Position numbers and translations under genes: made by a program
The notes under the pieces: model-generated
Databases searched by the model: none
The model's input: only the letters and a program-made list of their open reading frames with translations
What the model was told of the DNA's origin: nothing
Assembly (NCBI GenBank): GCA_004376295.1
Contig: SOJZ01000002.1
Coordinates: 1 to 64,000 of the forward strand
Origin: Candidatus Bathyarchaeota archaeon
GTDB lineage: Archaea > Thermoproteota > Bathyarchaeia > Bathyarchaeales > Bathyarchaeaceae
Direction of reading: 5' to 3'
DNA: 64,000 nucleotides
Shown here: piece by piece, positions 44,020 to 53,439 of the stretch
Position numbering within the stretch: position 1 is the stretch's first letter
How the letters are laid out: each line of letters starts with the position of its first letter

Positions 44020-44522
44020 GACCAACAACCTCTAAAGTTGTAGTCTCGTTAAGAATCTTGTAACAGAGTTTTTTATACTTTTTGTAGATCATTCCTGTGG
44101 TCTTGTCGGCCTGTTTGCCCCTCTCACTTCAGGACTCGTTCCAAATAGCATGTTACATTCGTCGGGGCAATTAGTGTAAGCAGTGGTCTTCCCGTTGTTA
44201 TTTCTCCACAAACGCCTTCTCCTTCGAGTCCGGAGATCTTACCTATTACTATTTTAGAGCTGATGAACCTTTAGAGCTTGCTTTGAAAGAAGTGTTTTGA
44301 AGAATCCCCTTGAGTTTACGGTTCGGTTGTTGCTCTGTCTTTCATTTTCCATTCATTTACAGATGACACGCTATTGTATCGTCTTTGCTACTAACTATCT
44401 TGAACCAAGGTTCCATTATTTTGCAGTCTTATCAACATGTTGGTATCTGGCACAGAATGAGCGTGGGGTGGAAGACTCGGAATAAGCTCCGAGAGGGAAA
44501 TCGTGTAGGGAGGATTCGCAGT
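44020..44522. other. 503-bp region, no gene supported
   Basis: Short frames occur on both strands but none has a ribosome binding site, recognisable motif or coding-like composition. The region lies between the zinc-finger gene and the 3' end of the C25 peptidase. Nothing further is visible. Confidence 0.45.
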
Positions 44523-46013
44523 TCAGTATATTGGTTTGTTTCTAGTCTTCAAAAGGTAGATGTTTGTGACCAAAAGTATAACCGCTACGAGTAGGAAGAA
44601 GTATAATAGGTCCAAGGTTCCTATGAGTTGAGTTTCCAAGCCGCCGTGACTTGTCTGTAGAGCAGAATAGTCATCTTTCAGGCTATCATAGTCATTCTGT
44701 AAAGAATAGTTGTTCTCCTCTAAACCTTCGATCTGTAGTCTTAGGTTTATAACTAGGGGCAAATCACTCACAACCTCTTCTTCTCGTTTCTGCAGTTCAG
44801 CAATTTCTTCTTCACCCAACCATCGTAGCCGAAGCGTAGGATCACCAATTATGGTTAACCCGTAGAACCATTTTTTTCCGATGTATGCACTGCTGAGTCC
44901 GAATTCACCCTGACCCCATTTGATGAACCATTCTTTGAATGCATCGCCTATTGTTCTGCCTCTAGCTAGGGCTTCGTAAAAAGTCCAATACATGAGCATG
45001 CCACCTGTTTTGGTGCTGCTTATGGCCAGCAATCCATGGTTGCCTTTGAATATGATTGAACCGGCAAGATAGTCTGGTTCGGTAAACTTTGCGGCTTCGC
45101 AGATGAAAAGCTGGTAAAAGAGGGCGTTAGGGTCAATTTCTTGGTATTCCGTGGAGTAGATTACGCCGCCGTCTCCTTCTGGCACCATAAATTGATGTCG
45201 GTTCCAAGTGCCATGAGAGCGAAGGTGTACCCACTCATAGCCTTGTCCTAATCTCTCCTTGTAATCGTTGGCGTTTGTCGTTGCCTTGTCTGTTACAACG
45301 GTTGTTTCATTGTACAGCAGTTTGAGAGAATTTTCATCCATGCTTTTGAAGTTCACCCAGTCATCGTCAATGTATATCAACGCTCGTCTGGGTAGTGAGG
45401 GCGCGTCGTTTCGGTAGTCATGGTTCTTGTTGAAGTAATTGTTGATTAATGAGACTTCGTCGTCGCCTAGGTTAGAGGTTTTGATTCTTCCAACCCATAT
45501 TTCAGGGTCGATTTTCATCTTTCCTGTATGTTCATCATATACCCCATCGTTGTCGTTGTCTATCCAGTCTCCGTCGAGGTCCATGTAGTACAGGTCTGTT
45601 GGAAATCTTTCGTAATCCCATTCTGTGAACATCTCGAATTCCGCTGCGGGTAGGTCTCCGATCAAGAGGGCGCCTGCCAAACTGTTGTTAGAGTAGAATT
45701 GTTGCAGGGTTTCACGGATACGAGAGGCATTCGATTCGGACCAGTTCAATATTATTGCGTCTTCGAAACCAGAATTCATTAGATCCTGTCGATACTGATC
45801 TAAAGAGTCTTTTATATCATCGTAGATGGTTGAGTTGACAAAAACTAGAATGATTAGGCTCGTCAAATTTGTTCCAGTGGGCTGACTTACGAGTTCAACA
45901 TCTACTGCCTTGTCTGAAGCTGCATAACTCTTAGCCTCTGTCCTGGCAACAATCGTGGGAATAAGAATGCTCGCCATTAAGGTGGTTACAATCAAAACTA
46001 TTGTTTTCTTCAA
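44523..46013 (-). CDS. Secreted peptidase, C25 (gingipain) family-like
   Basis: This 496-aa protein starts with a signal peptide (residues 1-27) and has a caspase-like catalytic domain. H267 in LRSHGTWNRH and C305 in LFICEAAKF form the C25 catalytic pair, and FYEALARGRTIGDAFKEW and IIGDPTLRLRW complete the family pattern. DLDGDWIDNDNDGVYDE (near 145-161) is a calcium-type acidic loop. The C-terminus has a coiled coil (residues 400-465) and a transmembrane helix (470-490), so it is anchored on the outside of the cell. Gingipain relatives cut after Arg or Lys; the specificity here is unknown. It lies next to peptide transporter genes. Confidence 0.85.
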   Translation of the reverse strand: MKKTIVLIVTTLMASILIPTIVARTEAKSYAASDKAVDVELVSQPTGTNLTSLIILVFVNSTIYDDIKDSLDQYRQDLMNSGFEDAIILNWSESNASRIRETLQQFYSNNSLAGALLIGDLPAAEFEMFTEWDYERFPTDLYYMDLDGDWIDNDNDGVYDEHTGKMKIDPEIWVGRIKTSNLGDDEVSLINNYFNKNHDYRNDAPSLPRRALIYIDDDWVNFKSMDENSLKLLYNETTVVTDKATTNANDYKERLGQGYEWVHLRSHGTWNRHQFMVPEGDGGVIYSTEYQEIDPNALFYQLFICEAAKFTEPDYLAGSIIFKGNHGLLAISSTKTGGMLMYWTFYEALARGRTIGDAFKEWFIKWGQGEFGLSSAYIGKKWFYGLTIIGDPTLRLRWLGEEEIAELQKREEEVVSDLPLVINLRLQIEGLEENNYSLQNDYDSLKDDYSALQTSHGGLETQLIGTLDLLYFFLLVAVILLVTNIYLLKTRNKPIY

Positions 46014-46125
46014 TTTCTGTGACTCTCCAATAACTTATGGAAAATGAGACCATTTAAAGAAATCTAGACGGAAGCATCCAATTGGAGGCTGAATGGGCTT
46101 TTATGGTATCGAAACAGAGGTTGGG

Positions 46126-47154
46126 CTATAGGTTATCGTCTCTTAGGTGATGAACTCTTAGGCAAGCAACCTTGTGTCTTGGCTGGATTTCGATAAGTGA
46201 GGGCTCTTCTCTGTGGCAGTTATGCGTTGCGTATCTGCATCTCGGGTGAAACTTGCATCCGGGGATGGGAACCATCGGGTTTGGAGGTTCTCCTTTTAAT
46301 CCTCTGAGCTTTCTCTTTACGCCATCAATTCTGGGAGTTGCAGCCAACAAACCTCTTGTGTATGGGTGTTTGGGTTCCTTGTAAATTGATATCACGTCGC
46401 CGTATTCCACTATTTTTCCAGCGTACATGATTGCAACGTAGTCGGACAGTTCAGCTATGACGGATAGATCATGTGTAATCAACAGCATAGATAGGTTGAA
46501 TGCTTTCTTCATCTCTTTTAGCAGTTGCAGCACTTGTCTTTGCACCATTAAATCCAATGACTTGGTGGGTTCATCAGCTATGAGCAACGATGGGTCGCAT
46601 ATCAACGCCATGGCAATCATGATGCGTTGGCCTTCTCCTCCGCTGAACACGTGAGGGGCCGAGTGGTATCGATGCTTAGTGTCCTTTAAATCAACCTTTC
46701 CAAGATATTCTAACACGACTTCTCTTATCTTTTCTCTCCTTACTTGTTCGTGTGCTTCAAGTGCTTCTCCGACTTGGGGTCCTATAGTTTTCGTTGGATG
46801 TAAAGACGTAATAGGGTTCTGGAAGATAATTGAAATTTCCTTGCCTCTTACTTGTCTAATCTCTTCTTCAGAAAGTCTAAGAAGGTCTCTGCCTCTGAAC
46901 AGTACTTCACCTTCGACTATTTCGCCTCTCGAAACAACTTTTCTCGATGAACCGCCAGAAACTAGAGAAAGGTGTGGAATTAGCCCCAAGATGGAGAAGG
47001 CCACGGTGGTTTTGCCCGAGCCCGACTCTCCCGCCAACCCCAGCGTGCTTGACTCGCCAATGCTAAAATTCACGTCGTCTACGGCTTTGATTGTTCCCCG
47101 TGGGGTGTGGAAATAGGTTTTGAGATTGCTAACGCGTAGTAACTCTTTGACCAA
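46126..47154 (-). CDS. Oligopeptide ABC transporter ATPase, OppD-like (second copy)
   Basis: This 342-aa ATPase has Walker A GESGSGKTTV, signature FSGGEGQRIM, Walker B LLIADEPTKSLD and the C-terminal oligo_HPY cysteine motif (GCKFHPRCRYATHNC) that binds a [4Fe-4S] cluster in some members. The signature differs from the canonical LSGGQ. It is a second OppD, about 5 kb from the main opp operon and possibly exchangeable with it. Confidence 0.9.
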   Translation of the reverse strand: MVKELLRVSNLKTYFHTPRGTIKAVDDVNFSIGESSTLGLAGESGSGKTTVAFSILGLIPHLSLVSGGSSRKVVSRGEIVEGEVLFRGRDLLRLSEEEIRQVRGKEISIIFQNPITSLHPTKTIGPQVGEALEAHEQVRREKIREVVLEYLGKVDLKDTKHRYHSAPHVFSGGEGQRIMIAMALICDPSLLIADEPTKSLDLMVQRQVLQLLKEMKKAFNLSMLLITHDLSVIAELSDYVAIMYAGKIVEYGDVISIYKEPKHPYTRGLLAATPRIDGVKRKLRGLKGEPPNPMVPIPGCKFHPRCRYATHNCHREEPSLIEIQPRHKVACLRVHHLRDDNL

Positions 47155-47174
47155 CTTTTACTCCTTTCGGTAGT

Positions 47175-47573
47175 CTATTGTGAGATTGCCTTTTTCTGTG
47201 ATTTTTCTGTGAGTCCGCCTAAAATAGAAAGTAGAAATATGAAACCCCATAGGACTATGGTTTTGACAGCGGTGTTGGGGATTATGAGGGCGAAGCAAAC
47301 GAAAACCCAAGTACCCACAGCAAGAAAGGCACAGCCAACAACAATCCAGAACTCCCACCACATAAATATGGACAAAAAATCCTTTAGATCTTGGAGCACC
47401 ATTAGTTTCTCCTTGAACGCTTGGTATGCATCCAACCGAATATTAGCATGTATAGTTGTAGCAGAGGTAGATAAACTTTGGCAATTACGATAAATCTCAC
47501 GGTGATTCTGTTGCATTCTGGCGTGTCGGTTCATCTGTATGTCCGTTTTTAGTGTCCTTTTGGTTAAATTCAT
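47175..47573 (-). CDS. Two-helix membrane protein, 132 aa
   Basis: The hydrophilic, basic N-terminal half carries many His, Asn and Gln. Two transmembrane helices follow near residues 72-95 and 100-118. It was not recognised. AAGGGGAAAT lies upstream of the ATG and the second OppD gene begins 20 bp after its stop, so the two may be co-transcribed. Confidence 0.55.
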   Translation of the reverse strand: MNLTKRTLKTDIQMNRHARMQQNHREIYRNCQSLSTSATTIHANIRLDAYQAFKEKLMVLQDLKDFLSIFMWWEFWIVVGCAFLAVGTWVFVCFALIIPNTAVKTIVLWGFIFLLSILGGLTEKSQKKAISQ

Positions 47574-47631
47574 ATTTCCCCTTTAGAAGACAACCCAAAA
47601 AACTGGAAACTTAAAGGAGTAAAGATTTGTT

Positions 47632-47745
47632 ATGGAGAATCGATTTTTGAAGCGAAGTTTGACAGTGATTAATATAGCGATACTAGCAACAATGCTTGCC
47701 GTGAAACCAGTTGTTTCACGTTCTTCCCTTTCTAAGATAAGGTAG
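47632..47745 (+). CDS. Short secreted-type peptide or signal-peptide remnant
   Basis: A 37-codon frame with AAGGAGT upstream reads MENRFLKRSLTVINIAILAT, then a hydrophobic stretch and a short basic tail before the stop. It looks like a signal peptide with little attached. It may be a decayed secreted protein or a tiny peptide gene; evidence is weak. Confidence 0.3.
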   Translation: MENRFLKRSLTVINIAILATMLAVKPVVSRSSLSKIR

Positions 47746-47796
47746 AACTTGATACACACCGCGTGTTACTACATGAAGTTTCAGATGTTTCTCTGA

Positions 47797-49905
47797 TCAA
47801 TCGTTATGTTCGCGTTGAGTTACGGTCTTTCTCATCTTAACCGTGAATATCAAAGCAATCAAAATGATCGCTAACACTATTGCAGCCAAAACCCAAGTAA
47901 AATTAATTCCTATTGTCGCATCCCTCGGAAGCACATTTATCTCTGTCTGACCTTGTCCATTCTGGTACTCAGTTTTTGTAGCTATTGCCGAGATTGTGAC
48001 CACGGTGTTTTCTGTTACTGTTGGGGTGGTGAACATAGAGACAATATATCCGGTTGAATTCGTTTTTTCCGTCTTAGGTGAAAAAACTCCGCCCTTGTCT
48101 GAGAACAATGTTACATTTGCGTTAGAAACAGAGTTCAATTCAACAGTTACTCGGACGGTTACGGTCAAATTTTCGCCAGACTGAACTGCCTCAGAATCCG
48201 TAGCAATGAAAACAACCAAGGTTGATTGAACCTTTACAGTGACAAATGCTGTGTTGTTACTTTCAAGACCAAGATCATCCAAAACTTTCAGAGATCCAGT
48301 GTATATGCCTAGCGATGTGTAAGCGTGCACTGTCACTGGTTGCGTGATCCAACTACTGTTTGTGCCGTCACCGAAATCAAAGAAATAGCCATTAATGCGG
48401 CTGTCATCAGTTGACTTGGAAGCATCAAACGTGATCATTTGGTTTGTGGTTACCACTGTTTCGTTTACTTCCAGTACGGCAATCGGAAGTCTATTAACAG
48501 CTGCACTCGTAAGAAAAGGCTTAAGAACTAGGTCGCTTTCGTCGCCATTGACTGAGTTGCCTTTTCCGTTGGTGTTCAGAATTTCATGATATGGACCAGT
48601 GGGATCCCCCCAATAGTTGTGGGTTGCATTCACGGTTGCGCCGTTTGACACATACACTCCGTAAGTGTTGTTGTAGATATCGTTGAAGTGGGCAATGTTA
48701 TCCGTGTCGTCTTCATAGAAAGCCCCATACGCATTGTAAGAAATCGAATTGTGCGTTATATTTGTTCTAATGCCTTCTTCTGGTTCTCTGAGGGCTCCTC
48801 CGAAAACATAAATTCCTTTGTCCACATTTGCTGACACGGTGTTGTTCGATATCACTACGTCAAAATCTATGTACTGATTGTGAGTATTGGCGAAAAGATG
48901 CACTCCAATTCCATTAGACATGATCTTGTTATCAGAGATTGAAACACGGTAGATGGTGCCGAGCCAAGGTCCACTGCAATTTAAATAGATTCCATACTTC
49001 TCGTTAGAATACACTGTGTTTTCAGAGATTAGTGTGTCATAAATTAGGTTTGTGGCGAAGTAGCCGAAACCGCCCCAAATGTAGAAGTAGATTCCGTTTT
49101 TGTTGAAATTGATGGTGTTTCGAGAAATGGTTACGTTGTTGATCCAGCCCGAAGTTATAGGATAAACGTGGAACTTGATTCCATTCTCGTTAGAAGAAAA
49201 AGTGTTGTCTGAAATTGTGATGTTTTTGATTTGGCTAATTCCTACGCTACTTGCGTATAAGTGGATACCGTTGTAATTTGAGTCAATAATGTTATTGAGA
49301 ACTTTTATGCCTGAGGACACTTTCCCAGTAGAAGAAATCCCATTATTGTTGAGTTTAATGGTGTTTCCTTTTATGATAACGTTGCTCTCACCGATTACAT
49401 GAATGCCACTGGAATAGTTGTTGATTATGCTAGAGTTTTTGATAATGGCCTTGCCTGAGTTTTGTATTGTTACCCCGTTTTCTGCATATTCTACGATGCA
49501 GTTTCCTAAGATGAAAGATTCGTTCTCTGCCGTAGCAAATTTTATGGTGTTCCAATCGCCAGCGCGTGGAATCATGTTGTTGGAAGTGAAAGTTATCCAT
49601 TTATCATTTGTTCCTACTGCATACAAGCTTCCGTTAATGAGCAGGGAGAAGTTTCCGTCAAATTTGATCTCGACTCCGGGTTCTATGGTTAAGGTAGTTC
49701 CATTACTGATTGTTACGTTACCTGTTATCGCATATGGGCTTCCACTTAACGTCCATGTTGTGTCTTGAGAGATAATGCCTTGCACAAATGTAAGGTTCTC
49801 CGCGTAAGATGCGACATTTAGAGCCGAATCCATGGGACTCGTGACTATTAACACAGCAACGATACTCAAAAGCGCTGTTTTTTCTGCATCACTAAGGTGT
49901 AACAC
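47797..49905 (-). CDS. Membrane-anchored surface protein: beta-helix, PKD and Ig-like domains
   Basis: This 702-aa protein has a signal peptide (1-32). A right-handed parallel beta-helix of NosD/periplasmic copper-binding type follows (about 50-465, many NN-x-I-x-N-N turns). Next is a PKD domain (about 475-555, YFFDFGDGTNSS). After it come an Ig-like domain (about 560-655, ANVTLFSDKGGVF) and a C-terminal transmembrane helix (667-690) ending in a basic tail. The many Asn-X-Ser/Thr sites suggest glycosylation. It is probably an S-layer-associated surface protein that binds or cleaves glycans. Confidence 0.82.
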   Translation of the reverse strand: MLHLSDAEKTALLSIVAVLIVTSPMDSALNVASYAENLTFVQGIISQDTTWTLSGSPYAITGNVTISNGTTLTIEPGVEIKFDGNFSLLINGSLYAVGTNDKWITFTSNNMIPRAGDWNTIKFATAENESFILGNCIVEYAENGVTIQNSGKAIIKNSSIINNYSSGIHVIGESNVIIKGNTIKLNNNGISSTGKVSSGIKVLNNIIDSNYNGIHLYASSVGISQIKNITISDNTFSSNENGIKFHVYPITSGWINNVTISRNTINFNKNGIYFYIWGGFGYFATNLIYDTLISENTVYSNEKYGIYLNCSGPWLGTIYRVSISDNKIMSNGIGVHLFANTHNQYIDFDVVISNNTVSANVDKGIYVFGGALREPEEGIRTNITHNSISYNAYGAFYEDDTDNIAHFNDIYNNTYGVYVSNGATVNATHNYWGDPTGPYHEILNTNGKGNSVNGDESDLVLKPFLTSAAVNRLPIAVLEVNETVVTTNQMITFDASKSTDDSRINGYFFDFGDGTNSSWITQPVTVHAYTSLGIYTGSLKVLDDLGLESNNTAFVTVKVQSTLVVFIATDSEAVQSGENLTVTVRVTVELNSVSNANVTLFSDKGGVFSPKTEKTNSTGYIVSMFTTPTVTENTVVTISAIATKTEYQNGQGQTEINVLPRDATIGINFTWVLAAIVLAIILIALIFTVKMRKTVTQREHND

Positions 49906-50075
49906 CTTAGAACCTCAACTACAATAGTCTAATGCCTTGGTTGATAAATGCGTTTCTTTGCAGTGATCTTAAGGTTTACGGTTCGTTGTTGAATTGATGA
50001 GAATTTGTGAGTCTTAAATAGTTTACGATACATGGTTGTTGCTTTGGCAAACACTATGACAAGATTTTGAGAGCT

Positions 50076-50483
50076 CTAGATTTCAGATTGCTCTGACATG
50101 GCATCGCCTATAAAACATCCGATAATTGCTCCCACTATTATGAATGTTATCCCTATGATTAGAAACCGTCCGACAAAGTGTAACGCTACGGTGATATCAA
50201 AGTTAAGCAATTCTATATTTCCCGTAAGCGTCAAAGAAGGTGCCACAATTGCTACAATTGCTAGAGAAGCTCCTATGACAATAGATCCCATCGTGTAAAA
50301 AATTGTTTTTTCAAGGTCAACAATGAGGGCTCCATATAAGAGGCTAAAAACGAAGACTATAAGAATGTGAATAATGAGTTCTGAGTCGTTTGCATGCCAC
50401 ACATATGCTGTTACATACGCAGCTGCATAGTCTATGCCCAAAGCTATCATAGCGCCTATTTCCAACATTTTTCTTCTAAACAT
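50076..50483 (-). CDS. Four-helix membrane protein, 135 aa
   Basis: The product has four transmembrane helices with short loops and an acidic C-terminus. It is not recognised. Its start overlaps the stop of the preceding membrane gene (50476-50913) by 8 bp, so the two are co-translated and follow the opp operon on the same strand. Confidence 0.6.
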   Translation of the reverse strand: MFRRKMLEIGAMIALGIDYAAAYVTAYVWHANDSELIIHILIVFVFSLLYGALIVDLEKTIFYTMGSIVIGASLAIVAIVAPSLTLTGNIELLNFDITVALHFVGRFLIIGITFIIVGAIIGCFIGDAMSEQSEI

Positions 50484-50913
50484 TTTGACTCACTATCTTT
50501 TCGCAGTAGATGTAGAATGTTATTTCGGAGATGCTGAGGCTTGTTGCGAGACCTACTATCAGTATAAACCAAGTATGCGGGGGCAAAAACCCTGCGAGGA
50601 GAAACGGCGAGGCTAAGCCTGCAAATATTATCAAAAACAATAAGACAAGCAGTCTTTTTTTGGGTGCCTTTTCCATGTCTGGAAATGAGCTTTCTTGGTG
50701 TGTTGGTCTCATACTTGCGAGCCGAATCTTTAGTACAGATGCAATCATTGTTAAAATGGATGTAAAAACGATATAGTATGATAAGAGAAGGGGTTTTTCT
50801 CTCAGCAATATCAGTGCTAGAATAGTGGATAGAATTGCCGTGGTAACATTTAAGTAAACCCTGCTGATGTTGTGGGAATACTTTGGCATTTTCTTTCTTG
50901 CAGTTTTGTACAT
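50476..50913 (-). CDS. Four-helix membrane protein, 145 aa
   Basis: The product contains two pairs of transmembrane helices (near residues 15-38/40-60 and 85-105/110-130) separated by a polar loop. It lies between an LEA-like membrane protein and the 135-aa protein, overlapping the latter by 8 bp. It is not recognised, but the context links it to the Opp transporter operon. Confidence 0.6.
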   Translation of the reverse strand: MYKTARKKMPKYSHNISRVYLNVTTAILSTILALILLREKPLLLSYYIVFTSILTMIASVLKIRLASMRPTHQESSFPDMEKAPKKRLLVLLFLIIFAGLASPFLLAGFLPPHTWFILIVGLATSLSISEITFYIYCEKIVSQNV

Positions 50914-50926
50914 GTGTCTTCTCTTC

Positions 50927-51418
50927 CTAAGAAGTGCCGATTTCTCTTGAAATTGTTAGCCGATATCGTCCAATGATAGGGCCATGTAGCATGATGAGAA
51001 TTGAAGTAGACCAGTTTTTCGGCGTAGTTTCTTGGAACATTTCTATCTTAGTCGGTGGGACATTTGTTTCAATTGTTACGTTTGTGCTTGATTGTGGCGG
51101 AATTTGCATGGGGCGGTATTCTGATGGTTCTGAAGGGCGTGTGAAAATGAAAAATTGACCATTGAGGTAGATTCTCTGTTCAAAGTAGAATGTGTGGAAT
51201 TCTTGTGGTGTTGGATTGTTTAAAGTTAGAACAGTTTCTATGCTTATATGAGTTGCATTATGTTCTATAACGTTGAACTCTGGGATTGATACGTTAAACG
51301 CGTGTAGGGCTGTGTATGCACTGAAGTAAGAGTTGAAAGAATAAATCATCGCGGTCATTGACATTATCGTGCCTATTGTAAAAACAAGTGAAATCGTCCT
51401 GTTAGTCTTTCTTGACAC
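50927..51418 (-). CDS. Membrane-anchored LEA-like extracellular protein
   Basis: This 163-aa protein has one N-terminal membrane anchor (residues 9-30). A beta-rich extracellular domain follows with the LEA_2-type pattern ISIETVLTLNNPTPQEFHTF and PPQSSTNVTIETNVP. LEA_2 domains act as interaction or stress-related modules. It is 54 bp downstream of oppF and may be part of the same transcript. Confidence 0.55.
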   Translation of the reverse strand: MSRKTNRTISLVFTIGTIMSMTAMIYSFNSYFSAYTALHAFNVSIPEFNVIEHNATHISIETVLTLNNPTPQEFHTFYFEQRIYLNGQFFIFTRPSEPSEYRPMQIPPQSSTNVTIETNVPPTKIEMFQETTPKNWSTSILIMLHGPIIGRYRLTISREIGTS

Positions 51419-51472
51419 ATTGATTCCCCAAGGAGTTCTGAGAGTGAAAAGGAGAATAAACGTTTACGTTTT

Positions 51473-52483
51473 TCAAGCTTTATATTTGTGGCATGCCACA
51501 TATCTGTTCTTTTCTATCTCGACCATTTTAGGTTCCTTTGTTTTGCAGACTTGCATCACGTAAGAGCATCTTGTGTGGAATCTACAACCAGAAGGCGGAT
51601 TGATAGCGCTGGGGACCTCACCTTTTATCACAACGTCACTTCGTTTCGCTGTGGGATCTGGGACAGGCACGGCGGAGATAAGTGCCTCGGTGTATGGGTG
51701 TAACGGCTTTAAGATGATGTCTTCTGTTGGGCCTTTCTCGATAATCTTTCCCAAGTACATTACTGCTATTCGGTTACATATGTATCGGGCTAGAGCTATG
51801 TCGTGAGTTATATAGAGAAATGATGAATGATGCTTTTTCACCAGCCCAAGCAACAAATCAAGAACTTCGCTTCTGATAGAAGCATCAAGCATGGAAACAG
51901 GCTCGTCTGCCATCAAAAATTCAGGTCGGAGTACAAAGGCTCTTGCTATGGCAACTCTCTGCCTTTGCCCACCACTCAGTTCGTGGGGGAATCTGTAAAT
52001 GTACTCCTCCGGCGGCGTCATTTCTAAATCTTCCAAAACTTCCATCACTCTCTCTCTAAGCTCTTCCAAGTTTTGCGCAACCTTCAGCAGTTGTAGAGGC
52101 TCGGCAATAATGTCAAAGACACCCATTCTTGGATTTAACGACTCGTACGGGTCTTGGAAGATTATTTGCATTTTTCGGCGTAGTCTTCTCATTTCGTTTT
52201 CGTTGGCGATAGCCGTTACGTCTAGGCCTTTGAAGTACACTTTCCCTGCTGTCGCCGGCAAAAGCCTTAGTAACAATCTTCCTGTTGTTGTTTTTCCACA
52301 GCCACTCTCACCCACTAGTCCAAGGATTTCCTCTTTCTTTATGACAAAACTTATGTCGTCTACTGCATGAACTTGAAGAACACGCTTAGACATTAATGTG
52401 CTAACAAACCCCATTTTTACGGGGAAGTATTTCTTCAAGTTTTGAACTTCTATGCATACATCTTGCGACATGTTTTCACGCAC
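51473..52483 (-). CDS. oppF: Oligopeptide ABC transporter ATPase, OppF-like
   Basis: This 336-aa ATPase has Walker A GESGCGKTTTGRLL, signature ELSGGQRQRVAIARAF, Walker B FLMADEPVSMLD and the oligo_HPY tail GCRFHTRCSYVMQVC. It pairs with OppD to energise peptide uptake. The start overlaps the end of oppD by 8 bp. Confidence 0.93.
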   Translation of the reverse strand: MRENMSQDVCIEVQNLKKYFPVKMGFVSTLMSKRVLQVHAVDDISFVIKKEEILGLVGESGCGKTTTGRLLLRLLPATAGKVYFKGLDVTAIANENEMRRLRRKMQIIFQDPYESLNPRMGVFDIIAEPLQLLKVAQNLEELRERVMEVLEDLEMTPPEEYIYRFPHELSGGQRQRVAIARAFVLRPEFLMADEPVSMLDASIRSEVLDLLLGLVKKHHSSFLYITHDIALARYICNRIAVMYLGKIIEKGPTEDIILKPLHPYTEALISAVPVPDPTAKRSDVVIKGEVPSAINPPSGCRFHTRCSYVMQVCKTKEPKMVEIEKNRYVACHKYKA

Positions 52484-53438
52484 CTACAAGATGGCATGCC
52501 ACCGTATGTTCTTTGCCACCTGCCTCCACCATTTTAGGCTCCATTGTTCGGCAGACATCCATGGCGTATGAGCATCTTGCATGGAATCTACATCCGGATG
52601 GTGGATTAAGAAGGTCAGGTGGGAAGCCATGTATTGAAGATAGCTGTGTTTTTGGTCCCACCACGCTTGGAAAAGCACCAATCAATTTTGCAGTGTATGG
52701 ATGTATCGGTTCTTTGAAGATAGACACAACACTTCCGAATTCCACAATTTTTCCGGCATACATGATGGCAATCTTATTGCATGTTTCAGCAAGCATTGAC
52801 AGATCATGGGATATAATGATCATGGAGAGATTTAGTTTTTGCTGCAGTTCTCTCATAGCTTTGAGGACCTGAGCTCTTACGATGACGTCTAACGCTGTTG
52901 TGGGTTCGTCTGCAATAATCAGGCTTGGATTGCACGCCAAAGCCATCGCTGTCACCGTGCGCTGTTTCATGCCCCCGCTTAGTTCATGGGGATAGCGGTT
53001 AATCATAGAGGCGCCGATTCCAACGAGGTCCAAAAGTTTGCCAGCTCTTTCCAACGCTTCCTTCTTGCCTACGTTTTCGTGGGCAATGATTGGTTCGGCT
53101 ATCTGGTCTCCAATGTGAATTGTTGGGTGAAGGGCATTCATGGCTCCTTGAAATATCGCGGAGATTCGTTTCCATCGGAACTTATCTCGAAATTGATCGT
53201 CGTTCATTCCTACGATATCGACGTCATCAAAAACAATTTCTCCGCCCAGAATCTCTCCGTTCCAAGGCAAGAGCCTTAGAATGGTTAATGCTGTGCTGGT
53301 TTTTCCACAGCCAGATTCCCCGGCGAGTCCCAAAGTGTCTCCCTTGTTCAATTCGAAGCTAACATCGTCCACAGCTTTGACATATCCTCTCATCGTTTGG
53401 AAATACATTTTGAGGCTTTTGACTTCTAAAAGGGCCAT
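52476..53438 (-). CDS. oppD: Oligopeptide ABC transporter ATPase, OppD-like
   Basis: ATG 53438 is chosen because it lies just after the oppC stop. The 320-aa ATPase has Walker A GESGCGKTSTALTIL, signature ELSGGMKQRTVTAMAL, Walker B LIIADEPTTALD and the oligo_HPY tail GCRFHARCSYAMDVC. It is the main partner of OppF in the operon. Confidence 0.93.
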   Translation of the reverse strand: MALLEVKSLKMYFQTMRGYVKAVDDVSFELNKGDTLGLAGESGCGKTSTALTILRLLPWNGEILGGEIVFDDVDIVGMNDDQFRDKFRWKRISAIFQGAMNALHPTIHIGDQIAEPIIAHENVGKKEALERAGKLLDLVGIGASMINRYPHELSGGMKQRTVTAMALACNPSLIIADEPTTALDVIVRAQVLKAMRELQQKLNLSMIIISHDLSMLAETCNKIAIMYAGKIVEFGSVVSIFKEPIHPYTAKLIGAFPSVVGPKTQLSSIHGFPPDLLNPPSGCRFHARCSYAMDVCRTMEPKMVEAGGKEHTVACHLVGA

Positions 53439-53439
53439 T

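Noticed and set aside
44297-44485. Frame in the gap before the C25 peptidase gene
   Set aside because: It has no ribosome binding site and no plausible protein features, and its composition matches the non-coding surroundings.
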